Assembly: GCF_025290835.2 (NCBI RefSeq)
Contig: NZ_JAOCQD020000004.1
Coordinates: 1 to 64,000, forward strand
DNA: 64,000 nt
Origin: Aquabacterium sp. OR-4
Lineage (GTDB): Bacteria; Pseudomonadota; Gammaproteobacteria; Burkholderiales; Burkholderiaceae_C
Direction: 5' to 3'
Shown here: positions 1-7,994 of the stretch, piece by piece
How the letters are laid out: every line of letters starts with the position of its first letter
How positions within the stretch are numbered: the stretch's first letter is position 1
The notes under the pieces: generated by a model
The model's database searches: none
What the model was told of the DNA's origin: nothing
The model's input: the letters and a program-made list of their open reading frames with translations, nothing else
Position numbers and translations under genes: made by a program

Positions 1-735
1 GCCGACCATGAAGGACGGCTGCAGCACCAGGCCCTGGTGCTGCAGCGCGGCCTCGCAGCAGCTGTCGCCGCTGTTGCTGCGCATGCGCGGCGACACCTTG
101 ACCGCGCAAGGCCCCTGCGGCCCGCTGAAGTGCCACTGCTCGCCGGTGGACAGCAGCTTGTAGGTGAACACCGGATGCTGGGCCAGCGCCGCCGGATCGG
201 CGGGCGTACCGTGGGTGCGCAGGTAGGTGGGCGATGCGCACAGGATCAGGCGCGTGCTGGCCAGCTTGCGCGTCACCAGCGATGAGCTGGCCAGCTGCGC
301 GATGCGCACCGCCAGGTCATAGCCTTCGTCCACCAGATCCACCAGGCGGTCACCCAGGTCCACGTCCAGTGTCAGGTGCGGGTGGCGCGCCAGAAAGGCC
401 GGCCACAGCGGCGCCAGGTGCATCAGGCCGAAGCTCACCGGGGCGCTGATGCGCAGTTCGCCGCGCAGCTCGCCGGCATGGCGGGTGACCTCGTCCTCGG
501 CCTCGCCCAGGCCGGCCAGCAGCTCGCGGCAGCGCTCATGGAACCGCTCGCCCTCGCGGGTGAGTGACAGCCGGCGCGTGGTGCGTTGCAGCAGCCGCAC
601 GCCAAGGCGCTGCTCGAGGTCGCCCACCAGGCGCGAGGCCACCGATTTCGACATCTGCAGCGCATCGGCCCCGCGCACGAAGCTGCCGGTCTCGACCACG
701 GCCACGAAGGCCTGCATTTCCTGGAAGCGGTCCAT
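1..735 (-). CDS. LysR-family transcriptional regulator, 3' end cut by window edge
   Basis: This reads as a LysR-type DNA-binding regulator of the AaeR/DsdC-like group. 245 codons are present and the frame runs off the window start without a stop, so the C-terminus is missing. The ATG at 735 opens MDRFQEMQAFVAVVETGSF, a normal LysR start. The winged helix (residues about 1-60) contains the scanning motif SVASRLVGDLEQRLGVRLLQRTTR. The substrate-binding domain begins near residue 90 (ELRISAPVSFG). It faces the reductase gene at 872 across 136 bp, so LysR-style divergent control of that gene is likely. The effector cannot be told from sequence. Confidence 0.9.
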   Translation of the reverse strand, partial: MDRFQEMQAFVAVVETGSFVRGADALQMSKSVASRLVGDLEQRLGVRLLQRTTRRLSLTREGERFHERCRELLAGLGEAEDEVTRHAGELRGELRISAPVSFGLMHLAPLWPAFLARHPHLTLDVDLGDRLVDLVDEGYDLAVRIAQLASSSLVTRKLASTRLILCASPTYLRTHGTPADPAALAQHPVFTYKLLSTGEQWHFSGPQGPCAVKVSPRMRSNSGDSCCEAALQHQGLVLQPSFMVG

Positions 736-871
736 GACCGGATTGTCCCGATTTCAGGGTCAGTGCATCGCCGGCGCGGTGCTTTTTCCCGCACGGGCGG
801 CTGCCTACAGTTCATCCCATCGCAGCAAGGCGCTGCGCCCCAACCCTCCGCAACCCTTCAGGAGTTCTGTC

Positions 872-1504
872 ATGAAAGTCACTGTCATCGGCGCCGGCAA
901 CATGGGCTCGGCCTTCGTTTCGCAACTGGTCAAGGCCGGTCACGCGGTGAGCGTCACCGCGCGGGATGCGGCCAAGGCGGCCGCCGTGGCCGCTGCCCAT
1001 CCTGGCGCCACCGCCGTGGCCGCCCAGGGTGCCGCCGTCGGCGCCGATCTGGTGGTGCTGGCCACCGGCTATGGCGACGCCGTGGCGGCCCTGCAGGCCG
1101 CCCAGGTGCAGCCGGCCCAGGCCGTCATCGACATCACCAATCCGCTGACCGCCGACTACATGGGCCTCACGCTGGGCCACAGCACCTCGGCCGCCGAAGA
1201 GATCGCCAAGGCCGTGCCCAACGCCGCCATCGTCAAGGGCTTCAACACCGTGTTCGCGCAGGTGCTGGCCAAGGGTGCGGATGCCGGCAACGGCCAGAAG
1301 GTCAGCGTGTTCCTGGCCAGTGACAACGCCGAGGCCAAGCAGTCGGCCAAGGCCTTGGCCACGAGCCTGGGCTTCGACGTGGTGGATGCCGGTGGCCTGA
1401 AGAACGCCCGCTACCTGGAGCCGCTGGCCGGCCTGAACATCTACTTGGGCTATGGCGCCGGTCTGGGCACCTCGATCGCGCCCACGTGGCAGCGCCTGGC
1501 CTGA
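872..1504 (+). CDS. NADPH-dependent F420 reductase-like oxidoreductase
   Basis: A 210-residue Rossmann protein of the coenzyme-F420-dependent NADP oxidoreductase family (F420_oxidored superfamily). The N-terminal VTVIGAGNMGSAF is the GxGxxG dinucleotide-binding loop, followed by the VIDITNPL and KGFNTVFAQ segments typical of the family. In proteobacteria without F420 such proteins are usually annotated as NAD(P)-binding reductases of unknown substrate. The start is chosen at ATG 872 because CAGGAG lies 7-12 bases upstream. It is divergent from the LysR gene ending at 735, which probably regulates it, and is followed after 43 bp by an esterase gene. Confidence 0.8.
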   Translation: MKVTVIGAGNMGSAFVSQLVKAGHAVSVTARDAAKAAAVAAAHPGATAVAAQGAAVGADLVVLATGYGDAVAALQAAQVQPAQAVIDITNPLTADYMGLTLGHSTSAAEEIAKAVPNAAIVKGFNTVFAQVLAKGADAGNGQKVSVFLASDNAEAKQSAKALATSLGFDVVDAGGLKNARYLEPLAGLNIYLGYGAGLGTSIAPTWQRLA

Positions 1505-1547
1505 TCAAATGGCCTGACTTCGTGACCGCTGCCGCGGCCCGTGCACC

Positions 1548-2189
1548 ATGAACGATATCGTCATCCAGACGCCGCGTGACGCGGCACCCTCGTCGCAGCA
1601 ATTGCTGCTGTTCTTCCATGGCGTGGGTTCCAGCGCCGAGGATCTGAGCGGGCTGGGCCAGGTCATCGCCCAGCGGCATCCGCAGGCCCATGTGGTGAGC
1701 GTGCGCTCGCCTGATGCGTCCGATCTGGGCCAGGGCTGGCAGTGGTTTTCGGTGCTGGGCGTCACGGCCGAGAACCGCGCCCAGCGCGTGGCCGCCGCGC
1801 TGCCGCGCTTTCAGCAGGCGGTGCGTGACTGGCAGCAACGCACCGGTGTTCCGGTGGAGCGCACCACGCTGCTCGGCTTCTCGCAGGGCGCCATCATGGC
1901 GCTGGCGTCGGCGGTGGTGGCCCAGCCGCTGGCCGCGCGCGTGGTGGCCATGGCCGGCCGCTTTGCCGCGCAGCCGGCGGCGCCTGACCTGTCCACGCAC
2001 TTTCACCTGCTGCACGGCCAGGCCGATGGCGTGGTGCCGGCACAGTCGTCCATCGATGCCCAGGCGTGGCTGTCGGCGGCCGGTGCGCCGGTCACGCTCG
2101 ACCTCTTTCCCGGCCTGGGCCATGGCATTGACGGGCGCATGCTGGCGCGCGTGCAGGAGATCCTCGCGGCGGATGCAGGCATGATCTGA
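1548..2189 (+). CDS. Alpha/beta-hydrolase, phospholipase/carboxylesterase (YpfH-like)
   Basis: A 213-residue single-domain serine hydrolase of the phospholipase/carboxylesterase (Abhydrolase_2) family, close to the YpfH type. Visible features are LLLFFHGVGSSAED near the N-terminus (oxyanion region), the nucleophile elbow GFSQG near residue 107, and the late GLGHGIDGRM holding the catalytic His. No signal peptide is seen, so it is probably cytoplasmic. It lies three bases upstream of a small unknown gene and is probably co-transcribed with the reductase before it and the GFA gene after it. The substrate is unknown; members act on short acyl esters. Confidence 0.85.
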   Translation: MNDIVIQTPRDAAPSSQQLLLFFHGVGSSAEDLSGLGQVIAQRHPQAHVVSVRSPDASDLGQGWQWFSVLGVTAENRAQRVAAALPRFQQAVRDWQQRTGVPVERTTLLGFSQGAIMALASAVVAQPLAARVVAMAGRFAAQPAAPDLSTHFHLLHGQADGVVPAQSSIDAQAWLSAAGAPVTLDLFPGLGHGIDGRMLARVQEILAADAGMI

Positions 2190-2192
2190 GCC

Positions 2193-2651
2193 ATGAGCAA
2201 GGACATGACCTGGCAGTTGCTGGACGCTGCACGCAGCGTGCTGGTACACGGCGGCGCCACTGCCACGCTGGCGCTGGCACCGGCCAGCCTGGCACAGCGC
2301 TGCTGGCCGCAGGGCCGGCCGCGGCCGGTGGATCTTGAACACGCCATCGACCAGGTGGAGGACACGATTGAACGCGCAGGCCTGAAGCACGAGGAGCGTG
2401 GCACCTTGTGGCTGGATGGGTCGCTGGCACATCTGCTGCTGGCGTGGCTGCCGGCCTTGCCGGGTTCGGGTTGTCCGCGTGATCGGGTCGAGGCAGTGTT
2501 CACCAGCAGCGTGGCCCAGGTGCATGCTGGCCAGACGGACAACGCATCCGGCCAAGCCGTCGCGGCCCTGCTGATGCTGCGTGAGTTGATGCACCACCTG
2601 GGCTTCCAGAACGTGGCCGTGGCCAGCCGTATCGACGAAGGAACACCATGA
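2193..2651 (+). CDS. Hypothetical protein in redox/esterase cluster
   Basis: I do not recognise this 152-residue protein. It is mostly helical, with a leucine- and alanine-rich N-terminal half, a central charged segment (DLEHAIDQVEDTIERAG) and a C-terminal helix with MLRELMHHLGFQNVAV. No signal peptide, membrane segment or metal motif is evident. It starts three bases after the esterase stop and its stop overlaps the next gene by ATGA, so it is translationally coupled in a small operon. That tight placement and the codon use matching its neighbours support a real gene. Confidence 0.65.
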   Translation: MSKDMTWQLLDAARSVLVHGGATATLALAPASLAQRCWPQGRPRPVDLEHAIDQVEDTIERAGLKHEERGTLWLDGSLAHLLLAWLPALPGSGCPRDRVEAVFTSSVAQVHAGQTDNASGQAVAALLMLRELMHHLGFQNVAVASRIDEGTP

Positions 2652-3067
2652 CGACCAAGATCGTGGGAGGCTGCCTGTGCGGCGCGGTGCGCTACCAGGC
2701 CGACGCGCAGCCGATGGTGGTGGCGCTGTGCCACTGCACGCATTGCCAGCGGCAATCGGGCAGCGCGTTCTCGGTCAATGTGGGGGTACCCAAGGGGTCG
2801 CTGCGCTTCACTGCCGGCGCCACCGCGGTGTATCAGGACATGGGCAGCAGCGGCCAACCGGTCTACCGGCATTTCTGCGGCCGCTGTGGCTCGCCGATCT
2901 TCTCGGACGTGGTGGCGCGGCCGGGCATGGACTGGTTGAAGGCCGGTACGCTGGACGATAGGTCGTGGGTGCAGCCCACGCTGTCGCTGTGGTGCGATTC
3001 GGCCCAGCCTTGGGTCAGCCAGCCCGAAGGGGCCACGCGCTTCGGCAAGGGGCCGGCCCCCACCTAA
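2648..3067 (+). CDS. GFA-family zinc protein (glutathione-dependent formaldehyde-activating-like)
   Basis: A 139-residue protein of the GFA/CENP-V family, a beta-rich zinc-binding fold. Three zinc-ligand clusters are visible: GGCLCGAVRY near residue 8, CHCTHCQRQSGS near residue 30 and FCGRCGSPIFSD near residue 75. The family includes Gfa, which promotes the glutathione-formaldehyde adduct, but most members have no proven activity. It is translationally coupled (ATGA) to the unknown gene before it and has AAGGA upstream. Its stop overlaps the convergent LysR stop by four bases. Confidence 0.88.
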   Translation: MTTKIVGGCLCGAVRYQADAQPMVVALCHCTHCQRQSGSAFSVNVGVPKGSLRFTAGATAVYQDMGSSGQPVYRHFCGRCGSPIFSDVVARPGMDWLKAGTLDDRSWVQPTLSLWCDSAQPWVSQPEGATRFGKGPAPT

Positions 3068-3978
3068 GACTGCGTGCGCGTGGTGCCGCTCACCGCGGCG
3101 TCGCGCTGCAGTTCGCCGATCAAAGTTTGTGCAAAGGCCGTGGCGGCCGCGCTGCGGTAGCTGCTGCGCCGCCACACCAGACCGGCGGGGCGCGCTGGTC
3201 GCGGGTCGGTCACGTCGAGCAGGCGCACACGCGCTGAGCGGCGCGCGGTGCGGCCCGGCAGAAAGGCCGCGGCCACACCCTGGTCGACGATGCGCTGCAG
3301 TGCGTCCACCGAGTCGATCTCCAGCACGATGTTCGGACGCACGCCGGCGCGCTGGAAGTGCGCATCCAGCATGCGGCGCGTGGCATAGCGCTGACCCATC
3401 ATGGCCAGCGGCACATCGGCCAACTGTGAGAACTTGATCGACTGGCGCGCCGCCAGTGGATGGTGGGCCGGGACGGCCAGGCGCAACACGTCGTCGAACA
3501 GGCGCTCGCCCATCACCGTGTCGCTGCTGGGCGGGTAGAACGCAACGCCCAGGTCCAGCAGGCCCTCGGCCACCTGGGCCTCGATGTCCAGTGCCGTCAG
3601 CTCCACCACCTGCAGCCGCACATCAGGGTGCTGCTGCAGGAAGGCGGCCACCACCTGCGGCATCAGGCTGGTGACCAGCGTGTGGATCACGCCGACGCGC
3701 AGGGTGCCGGTGGCCAACGTGCGCAACTGGCTCACTGCGCGCTTGCCTTCCTCCACCTGCGCCAGCACGCCGCGGGCGTGGCCCAGCAACTCGCGGCCGG
3801 CGTCCGACAGGCGCAGCGTGCGGCCCACGCGCTCGAACAGCGCGCTGCCCAGTTCGCTCTCCAGCTGGGCCAGCTGGTGCGACAGCGTGGACTGGGTGAC
3901 GAACACCTGTTCGGCAGCGCGCGCCATGGTGCCCGCATCGGCAATGGCCACGAAGTACCGCAGGTGGCGCAACTCCAT
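3064..3978 (-). CDS. LysR-family regulator of the catechol operon (CatR/CynR-like)
   Basis: A full-length LysR regulator of 304 residues. The N-terminal helix-turn-helix is MARAAEQVFVTQSTLSHQLAQLE (in two parts, residues about 18-40), and the effector domain follows from residue about 90 (LRVGVIHTL). It is divergent from the intradiol dioxygenase gene with 119 bp between them. That gap contains an inverted repeat with a T-N11-A character (3995-4011). By family rule it probably controls the cat operon and its own expression; in CatR proteins the inducer is cis,cis-muconate. The sequence resembles the CynR/CatR group, but assignment to CatR rests on context. Confidence 0.88.
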   Translation of the reverse strand: MELRHLRYFVAIADAGTMARAAEQVFVTQSTLSHQLAQLESELGSALFERVGRTLRLSDAGRELLGHARGVLAQVEEGKRAVSQLRTLATGTLRVGVIHTLVTSLMPQVVAAFLQQHPDVRLQVVELTALDIEAQVAEGLLDLGVAFYPPSSDTVMGERLFDDVLRLAVPAHHPLAARQSIKFSQLADVPLAMMGQRYATRRMLDAHFQRAGVRPNIVLEIDSVDALQRIVDQGVAAAFLPGRTARRSARVRLLDVTDPRPARPAGLVWRRSSYRSAAATAFAQTLIGELQRDAAVSGTTRTQS

Positions 3979-3994
3979 GAAAACCCCAGCAATT

Positions 3995-4011
3995 GATCGA
4001 TGTCGTCGATC
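3995..4011. promoter_or_regulatory. Candidate LysR box before the catechol operon
   Basis: Inverted repeat GATCGA-N5-TCGATC in the divergent region between the LysR gene and the dioxygenase gene. A second short palindrome, GATCGATC, lies at 4035-4042. LysR-family sites are usually partly symmetric with T-N11-A, and this one fits in place and form. Binding is inferred. Confidence 0.45.
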
Positions 4012-4097
4012 TTATCTGCGCATCAACTTCATTGGATCGATCGAGCCGCCTTGCCTAAGCTGCGGCCCTCGTCAAAACCCAACACCCGGAGACCGCC

Positions 4098-4754
4098 ATG
4101 TCCGATCAACTGTCCAACCGCCGCCGCTTCCTGGTGGCCGCACCCGCCGCCGTGGCGGCGGCCGCCGCCGCACCGGCCCACGCCGGCAGTGCCTGCCTGG
4201 TGACCGATGGCGACATCCTCGGCCCCTTCTACCGCCCAGGCGCCAAGACCACGGTGAAGATGGTTGAAGCTGGTGTCGAAGGCGAGCGCCTGGTGGTCAC
4301 CGGCACGGTGCTGCGCCCCGACTGCAAGACGCCGGTGGTAGGCGCCACGATCGACTTCTGGCACTGCGACCACAAGGGCGCGTACGACATCAAGACGCCT
4401 GACGAGAAGATCGCGCCGGAGAACTTCCGTTTCCGCGCGATGGCGCAGACCGACAAGGACGGCCGCTTCACGTTCGAGACCATCGTGCCGGGCCGCTACG
4501 GCATCCCGCCCGGCCTGGAGGGCTTCGAGGCCTATGCGGGCCAGACGCGCCCGGCGCACTTCCACCTCACGGTCACGCACCCGGTCTACCTGCCGCTGAC
4601 CACGCAGATCTACATGCAGGGCGATCCCTTCATCGCCAAGGACCCGTGGGCCAAGCACTCGCGTCTGGTGATGCCGGTGAAGAAGTCGGCCAGCGGCTCG
4701 GCCGGCCAGTTCGAGATCGTGCTGGGCAACCGCCCGGGCCAGAAGCGCGCTTGA
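4098..4754 (+). CDS. Tat-exported intradiol ring-cleavage dioxygenase
   Basis: A 218-residue intradiol dioxygenase (dioxygenase_C family), which opens catechol-like rings between the hydroxyls using Fe(III). All four expected iron ligands are visible: Tyr96 (KGAYD), Tyr134 (PGRYG), His154 and His156 (RPAHFH). The N-terminus is a twin-arginine signal, NRRRFLVAAPAAV with an AHA-like cleavage site near residue 29, so the enzyme should be exported folded. Ordinary CatA is cytoplasmic and about 300 residues, so this is a different, shorter, exported type. ATG 4098 has CGGAGA upstream. It heads a cat operon, so catechol or a substituted catechol is the inferred substrate. Confidence 0.85.
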   Translation: MSDQLSNRRRFLVAAPAAVAAAAAAPAHAGSACLVTDGDILGPFYRPGAKTTVKMVEAGVEGERLVVTGTVLRPDCKTPVVGATIDFWHCDHKGAYDIKTPDEKIAPENFRFRAMAQTDKDGRFTFETIVPGRYGIPPGLEGFEAYAGQTRPAHFHLTVTHPVYLPLTTQIYMQGDPFIAKDPWAKHSRLVMPVKKSASGSAGQFEIVLGNRPGQKRA

Positions 4755-4773
4755 GCGGCGCAGGATCGTCCGG

Positions 4774-5916
4774 ATGAAACTCCACAGTATCGAGACCGTG
4801 CTGGTCGACATTCCGACCACACGGGTGCACCACCTGTCCTTTGGCGCCATCACCACGCAGAACTACGTGATCGTGCGGGTGCGCAGCGACGACGGCCTGG
4901 TGGGCCTGGGCGAGGCGTCCACCATCGGGGGTCCGGCCTGGGCCGAGGAGAGCACCGAGACCATCAAGGGCATCATCGACCAGTATCTGACGCCGCACCT
5001 GCTGGGGCGCGATCCGCGCGATCTGCAGGCGCTGTCGGCCCTGATGGACAAGCTGGTGCGCGGCAACCGCTTTGCCAAGGCGGCGGTGGAGATGGCGCTG
5101 CTGGACCTGTCGGCGCGAGCGCTGCAGGTGCCGGCGCACCGGCTGCTGGGCGGCCAGGTGCACCAGCGCATCGACCTGGCGTGGACCCTGGCCAGCGGCG
5201 ACACCGAGGCCGACATCGCCGAGGGCGAGGCCAAGCTGGCCGCCAGGCTGCACCACATCTTCAAGCTGAAGATCGGCGCCGGTGATCCGGCTGCCGATGT
5301 GCGCCATGCCAGCCGCATTGCCGAGCACTTCCAGGGCCGCGCCACGGTGCAGGTGGATGTCAACCAGGCCTGGGACGAGCTCACTGCCACGCGCTGCATC
5401 GCGCGCCTGGAGGCTGCCGGCGTGGCGCTGATCGAGCAGCCGGTGGTGCGCCACGACGTGGCCGCGATGGCCCGCCTGGCCGCGCGCTTCGATGTGGCCA
5501 TCATGGCCGACGAGGCGCTGGGCACGCCGGCCGATGCGCTGAACCTGGCGCAGCGGGCGGCGGCTGACGTGTTCGCGCTCAAGCTCACCAAGGCTGGCGG
5601 TCCGCTGGCCACGATGAAGACCGCCGCCATTGCCGAGGCGGCGGGCATCCCCTGCTACGGCGGCTGCATGCTGGAAACCAGCGTGGGCACGGCGGCGTAT
5701 CTGCACACCTTCGTGGCCATCGCCGGCATCCGCATGGGCTGCGAGCTGTTCGGGCCGCTGCTGCTGAAGGACGATCTGGTGACCCACCCGCTGCGCTACC
5801 ACGACGGCGCCATCCACCTGCACGAGGGGCATGGCTTCGGCGTGGACATCGATCCCGACAAGCTGGCCCACTACCGCCGCGACCGCGCACCGCGCGTGGC
5901 TGTGTCCGCAGCCTGA
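4774..5916 (+). CDS. catB: Muconate cycloisomerase
   Basis: A 380-residue member of the enolase superfamily, muconate-lactonising group. It converts cis,cis-muconate to muconolactone. The catalytic KLK motif is at residues 164-166 (FKLKIGAGD), metal ligands are at Asp195 (VDVNQAW), Glu221 (IEQP) and Asp246 (ADEA), and the opposite-face lysine is in ALKLTKAGG near 270. Length and the N-terminal IETVLVDIPTTRVHHLSFG match CatB closely. It starts 19 bases after the dioxygenase gene and is followed 14 bases later by catC. Chloromuconate cycloisomerase is the main alternative. Confidence 0.93.
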   Translation: MKLHSIETVLVDIPTTRVHHLSFGAITTQNYVIVRVRSDDGLVGLGEASTIGGPAWAEESTETIKGIIDQYLTPHLLGRDPRDLQALSALMDKLVRGNRFAKAAVEMALLDLSARALQVPAHRLLGGQVHQRIDLAWTLASGDTEADIAEGEAKLAARLHHIFKLKIGAGDPAADVRHASRIAEHFQGRATVQVDVNQAWDELTATRCIARLEAAGVALIEQPVVRHDVAAMARLAARFDVAIMADEALGTPADALNLAQRAAADVFALKLTKAGGPLATMKTAAIAEAAGIPCYGGCMLETSVGTAAYLHTFVAIAGIRMGCELFGPLLLKDDLVTHPLRYHDGAIHLHEGHGFGVDIDPDKLAHYRRDRAPRVAVSAA

Positions 5917-5930
5917 CCCGAGGACCCGCG

Positions 5931-6209
5931 ATGCTCTATCTCGTGCACATGCAGGTGGAATTGCCGCCCGACATGCCGCCCGCGCAGGCGCAGGCGATCA
6001 AGGACAAGGAGAAGGCCTACTCGCAGGAGCTGCAGCGCCAGGGCCGGTGGCTGCACCTGTGGCGCGTGGTGGGCGAGTACGCCAACTACAGCGTCTTCGA
6101 TGCGCCCGACCACGACACGCTGCACCAGTGGCTGGCCGGGCTGCCGCTGTTCCCGTACATGCGACTGAAGGTCACGCCGCTGGCGCAACACCCTTCGGCG
6201 ATCCGTTGA
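5931..6209 (+). CDS. catC: Muconolactone delta-isomerase
   Basis: A 92-residue protein matching the CatC family in length and sequence: N-terminal MLYLVHMQVELP, the EKAYSQELQRQGRWLHLWRVVG core and the C-terminal LPLFPYMRLKVTPLAQHPS. CatC shifts the double bond of muconolactone to give 3-oxoadipate enol-lactone and acts as a homodecamer in known cases. A GAGGA ribosome-binding site lies at 5919-5923. It sits directly between catB and the Bug-type binding-protein gene in the same operon. Confidence 0.95.
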   Translation: MLYLVHMQVELPPDMPPAQAQAIKDKEKAYSQELQRQGRWLHLWRVVGEYANYSVFDAPDHDTLHQWLAGLPLFPYMRLKVTPLAQHPSAIR

Positions 6210-6217
6210 GAGACTGC

Positions 6218-7195
6218 ATGAACCGCCTTGTTCGATTGACCCTGCACGCGGCGCTGCTGCTGGCTGGCGCAGCGTTGCTGGCCCCCGCCCACGCCGCCTA
6301 TCCCGACAAGCCCATCCGCTGGGTGGTGCCGTTTCCGCCGGGCGGCGCGATGGACGGCATCGCTCGTGCGCTGGGCGAGAGTCTGGCGCGCAAGTTCGGC
6401 CAGGCCGTGGTGGTGGAGAACAAGCCGGGTGCCGGCGGCAACCTGGGCGTGGACCTGGTGGCCAAGTCACCGGCCGATGGCTACACGATGGTCATCACCT
6501 CGATCGGCATGGTGACCAACCGCTACCTGTACACCAAGCTCAGCTACGACCCGCAGAAGGACTTCGTGCCGGTGTCGCAGCTGGCGGTGGTGCCCAACAT
6601 GCTGGTGATCAACCCGAATCGCGTGAAGGCGCGCACGGTGCGCGAGCTGATCGCCGAGGCCAAGGCCCAGCCCGGCAAGATGGTCTACGCATCGGCCGGC
6701 AATGGCACCTCCATCCACCTGGCCGGCGAACTGTTCACCGCGATGACCGGCACCGAAATAATGCATGTGCCCTACCGCGGCAGCAGCCCGGCCGTGACCG
6801 ACCTGCTGGGCGGCCAGGTGGACATGATGTTCGACAGCGTGGCCTCGGCACGGCCGCATGTGCAATCGGGCAAGCTGCTGGCCCTGGGCGTGACCACGGC
6901 CACCCGTTCGGCCGCCATGGCCCAGGTGCCCACGCTGGCCGAGGCAGGCGTGCCGGGCTATGCGCTGTCGCCCTGGTTCGGCGTCTTCATGCCGGCCGGC
7001 ACGCCCAAGGAGGTGGTGCGCACCATGCATGCGGCGCTGACCGAGGCGCTGAAGAGCACCGAGATCAAGGCCCGGCTGTTCGTGCTGGGCGCCGAGCCCA
7101 TCGGCAGCACGCCGGAGGCCTTTGCCGCCACGCTGGCCGCCGAGAACAGCCAGTGGGAGCAGCTGATCCGCACCCGCGGCATCAAGGCCGACTGA
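6218..7195 (+). CDS. Bug-family (TTT) periplasmic solute-binding protein
   Basis: A 325-residue binding protein of the tripartite tricarboxylate transporter (TctC/Bug) family. The signal peptide spans residues 1-26 (hydrophobic LHAALLLAGAALLAPAHA). The family opening YPDKPIRWVVPFPPGGAMD and the loop ENKPGAGGNLG are both present. Start ATG 6218 is chosen because it gives the signal peptide; longer in-frame extensions overlap catC. No TTT membrane genes are in the window. Placed between catC and pcaD, it probably binds a pathway intermediate or substrate, possibly muconate made outside by the exported dioxygenase; that is inference. Its stop overlaps the pcaD start (TGATG). Confidence 0.9.
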   Translation: MNRLVRLTLHAALLLAGAALLAPAHAAYPDKPIRWVVPFPPGGAMDGIARALGESLARKFGQAVVVENKPGAGGNLGVDLVAKSPADGYTMVITSIGMVTNRYLYTKLSYDPQKDFVPVSQLAVVPNMLVINPNRVKARTVRELIAEAKAQPGKMVYASAGNGTSIHLAGELFTAMTGTEIMHVPYRGSSPAVTDLLGGQVDMMFDSVASARPHVQSGKLLALGVTTATRSAAMAQVPTLAEAGVPGYALSPWFGVFMPAGTPKEVVRTMHAALTEALKSTEIKARLFVLGAEPIGSTPEAFAATLAAENSQWEQLIRTRGIKAD

Positions 7196-7980
7196 TGGCG
7201 GCGCCGCAGGAACTCTTTGCGCGCCAGCTGGCCGATGGCCCCGGCGTGCCGGTGGTGTTCAGCCACGCGCTCGGGCTGGACCATGCGATGTGGCAGGGCA
7301 CGGCCCAGGCGCTGGACGGTCGCCATCCGGTGCTGGCCTATGACCACCGCGGCCATGGCCGTTCGCCGGGTTACGCCGCGGCGCCGCGGATGCAGACCCT
7401 GGTGGACGACGCCGCGCAGGTGGTCGAGGCCTGGGGCCGCGGACCGGTGGTGTTCGTCGGGCTGTCGATGGGCGGCATGGTCGGGCAGGGGCTGGCCATC
7501 CAGCGGCCCGACCTGGTGGCCGGCCTGGTGCTGGCCCACACCACCGCCGTCTACCCGCCGGCCGCGCGCGAGGCCTGGGCACAGCGCGTGGCCACCGTGC
7601 GTGCGGGCGGCATGGCTGCCGTGGTCGAGCTGGTGCTATCACGCTACCTGTCGCCGGCCTTTATCCAGCAAGCACCGCCGGCCGCGGCGCAGTTGCGCCG
7701 GCAGATCCTGGCCGCTGATCCTGCGGGCTATGCCGCCAGCTGCGAGGCCATCGCCGCTGTGGACTGGCTCGATCAGCTGCCCGGCATCACCTGCCCGACC
7801 CTGGTGCTGGCCGGTGCACTGGATCTCGGTGCACCGCCCGCGATGGCCGAGGAAATCCAGCAGCGCGTGCCGGGCGCCACCTTGTCGGTGCTGGCCGACG
7901 CGGCCCACCTCAGCCCGGTGGAGCAGCCGGCCGCCTTTCAGCAGGCATTGCGCGACTTTCTGGACGCGCGGGCGGCCTGA
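7195..7980 (+). CDS. pcaD: 3-oxoadipate enol-lactonase
   Basis: A 261-residue alpha/beta-hydrolase of the PcaD group, hydrolysing 3-oxoadipate enol-lactone to 3-oxoadipate. The core DHRGHGRSPG near residue 50, nucleophile elbow GLSMGGMVGQGLA (Ser91) and late ADAAHLSPVEQP with the catalytic His are all present. ATG 7195 overlaps the preceding TGA by one base, which fixes the start and couples translation. Its place after catB and catC makes the enol-lactonase assignment firm, although general esterases share the fold. The next gene, 14 bases on, is a BKACE rather than pcaI/pcaJ. Confidence 0.9.
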   Translation: MAAPQELFARQLADGPGVPVVFSHALGLDHAMWQGTAQALDGRHPVLAYDHRGHGRSPGYAAAPRMQTLVDDAAQVVEAWGRGPVVFVGLSMGGMVGQGLAIQRPDLVAGLVLAHTTAVYPPAAREAWAQRVATVRAGGMAAVVELVLSRYLSPAFIQQAPPAAAQLRRQILAADPAGYAASCEAIAAVDWLDQLPGITCPTLVLAGALDLGAPPAMAEEIQQRVPGATLSVLADAAHLSPVEQPAAFQQALRDFLDARAA

Positions 7981-7994
7981 ATGAATCGAACCCC

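Noticed and set aside
4098..4754. Annotating the dioxygenase as catA
   Set aside because: It is too short and has a Tat signal, unlike cytoplasmic CatA of about 300 residues; only the intradiol family is secure.
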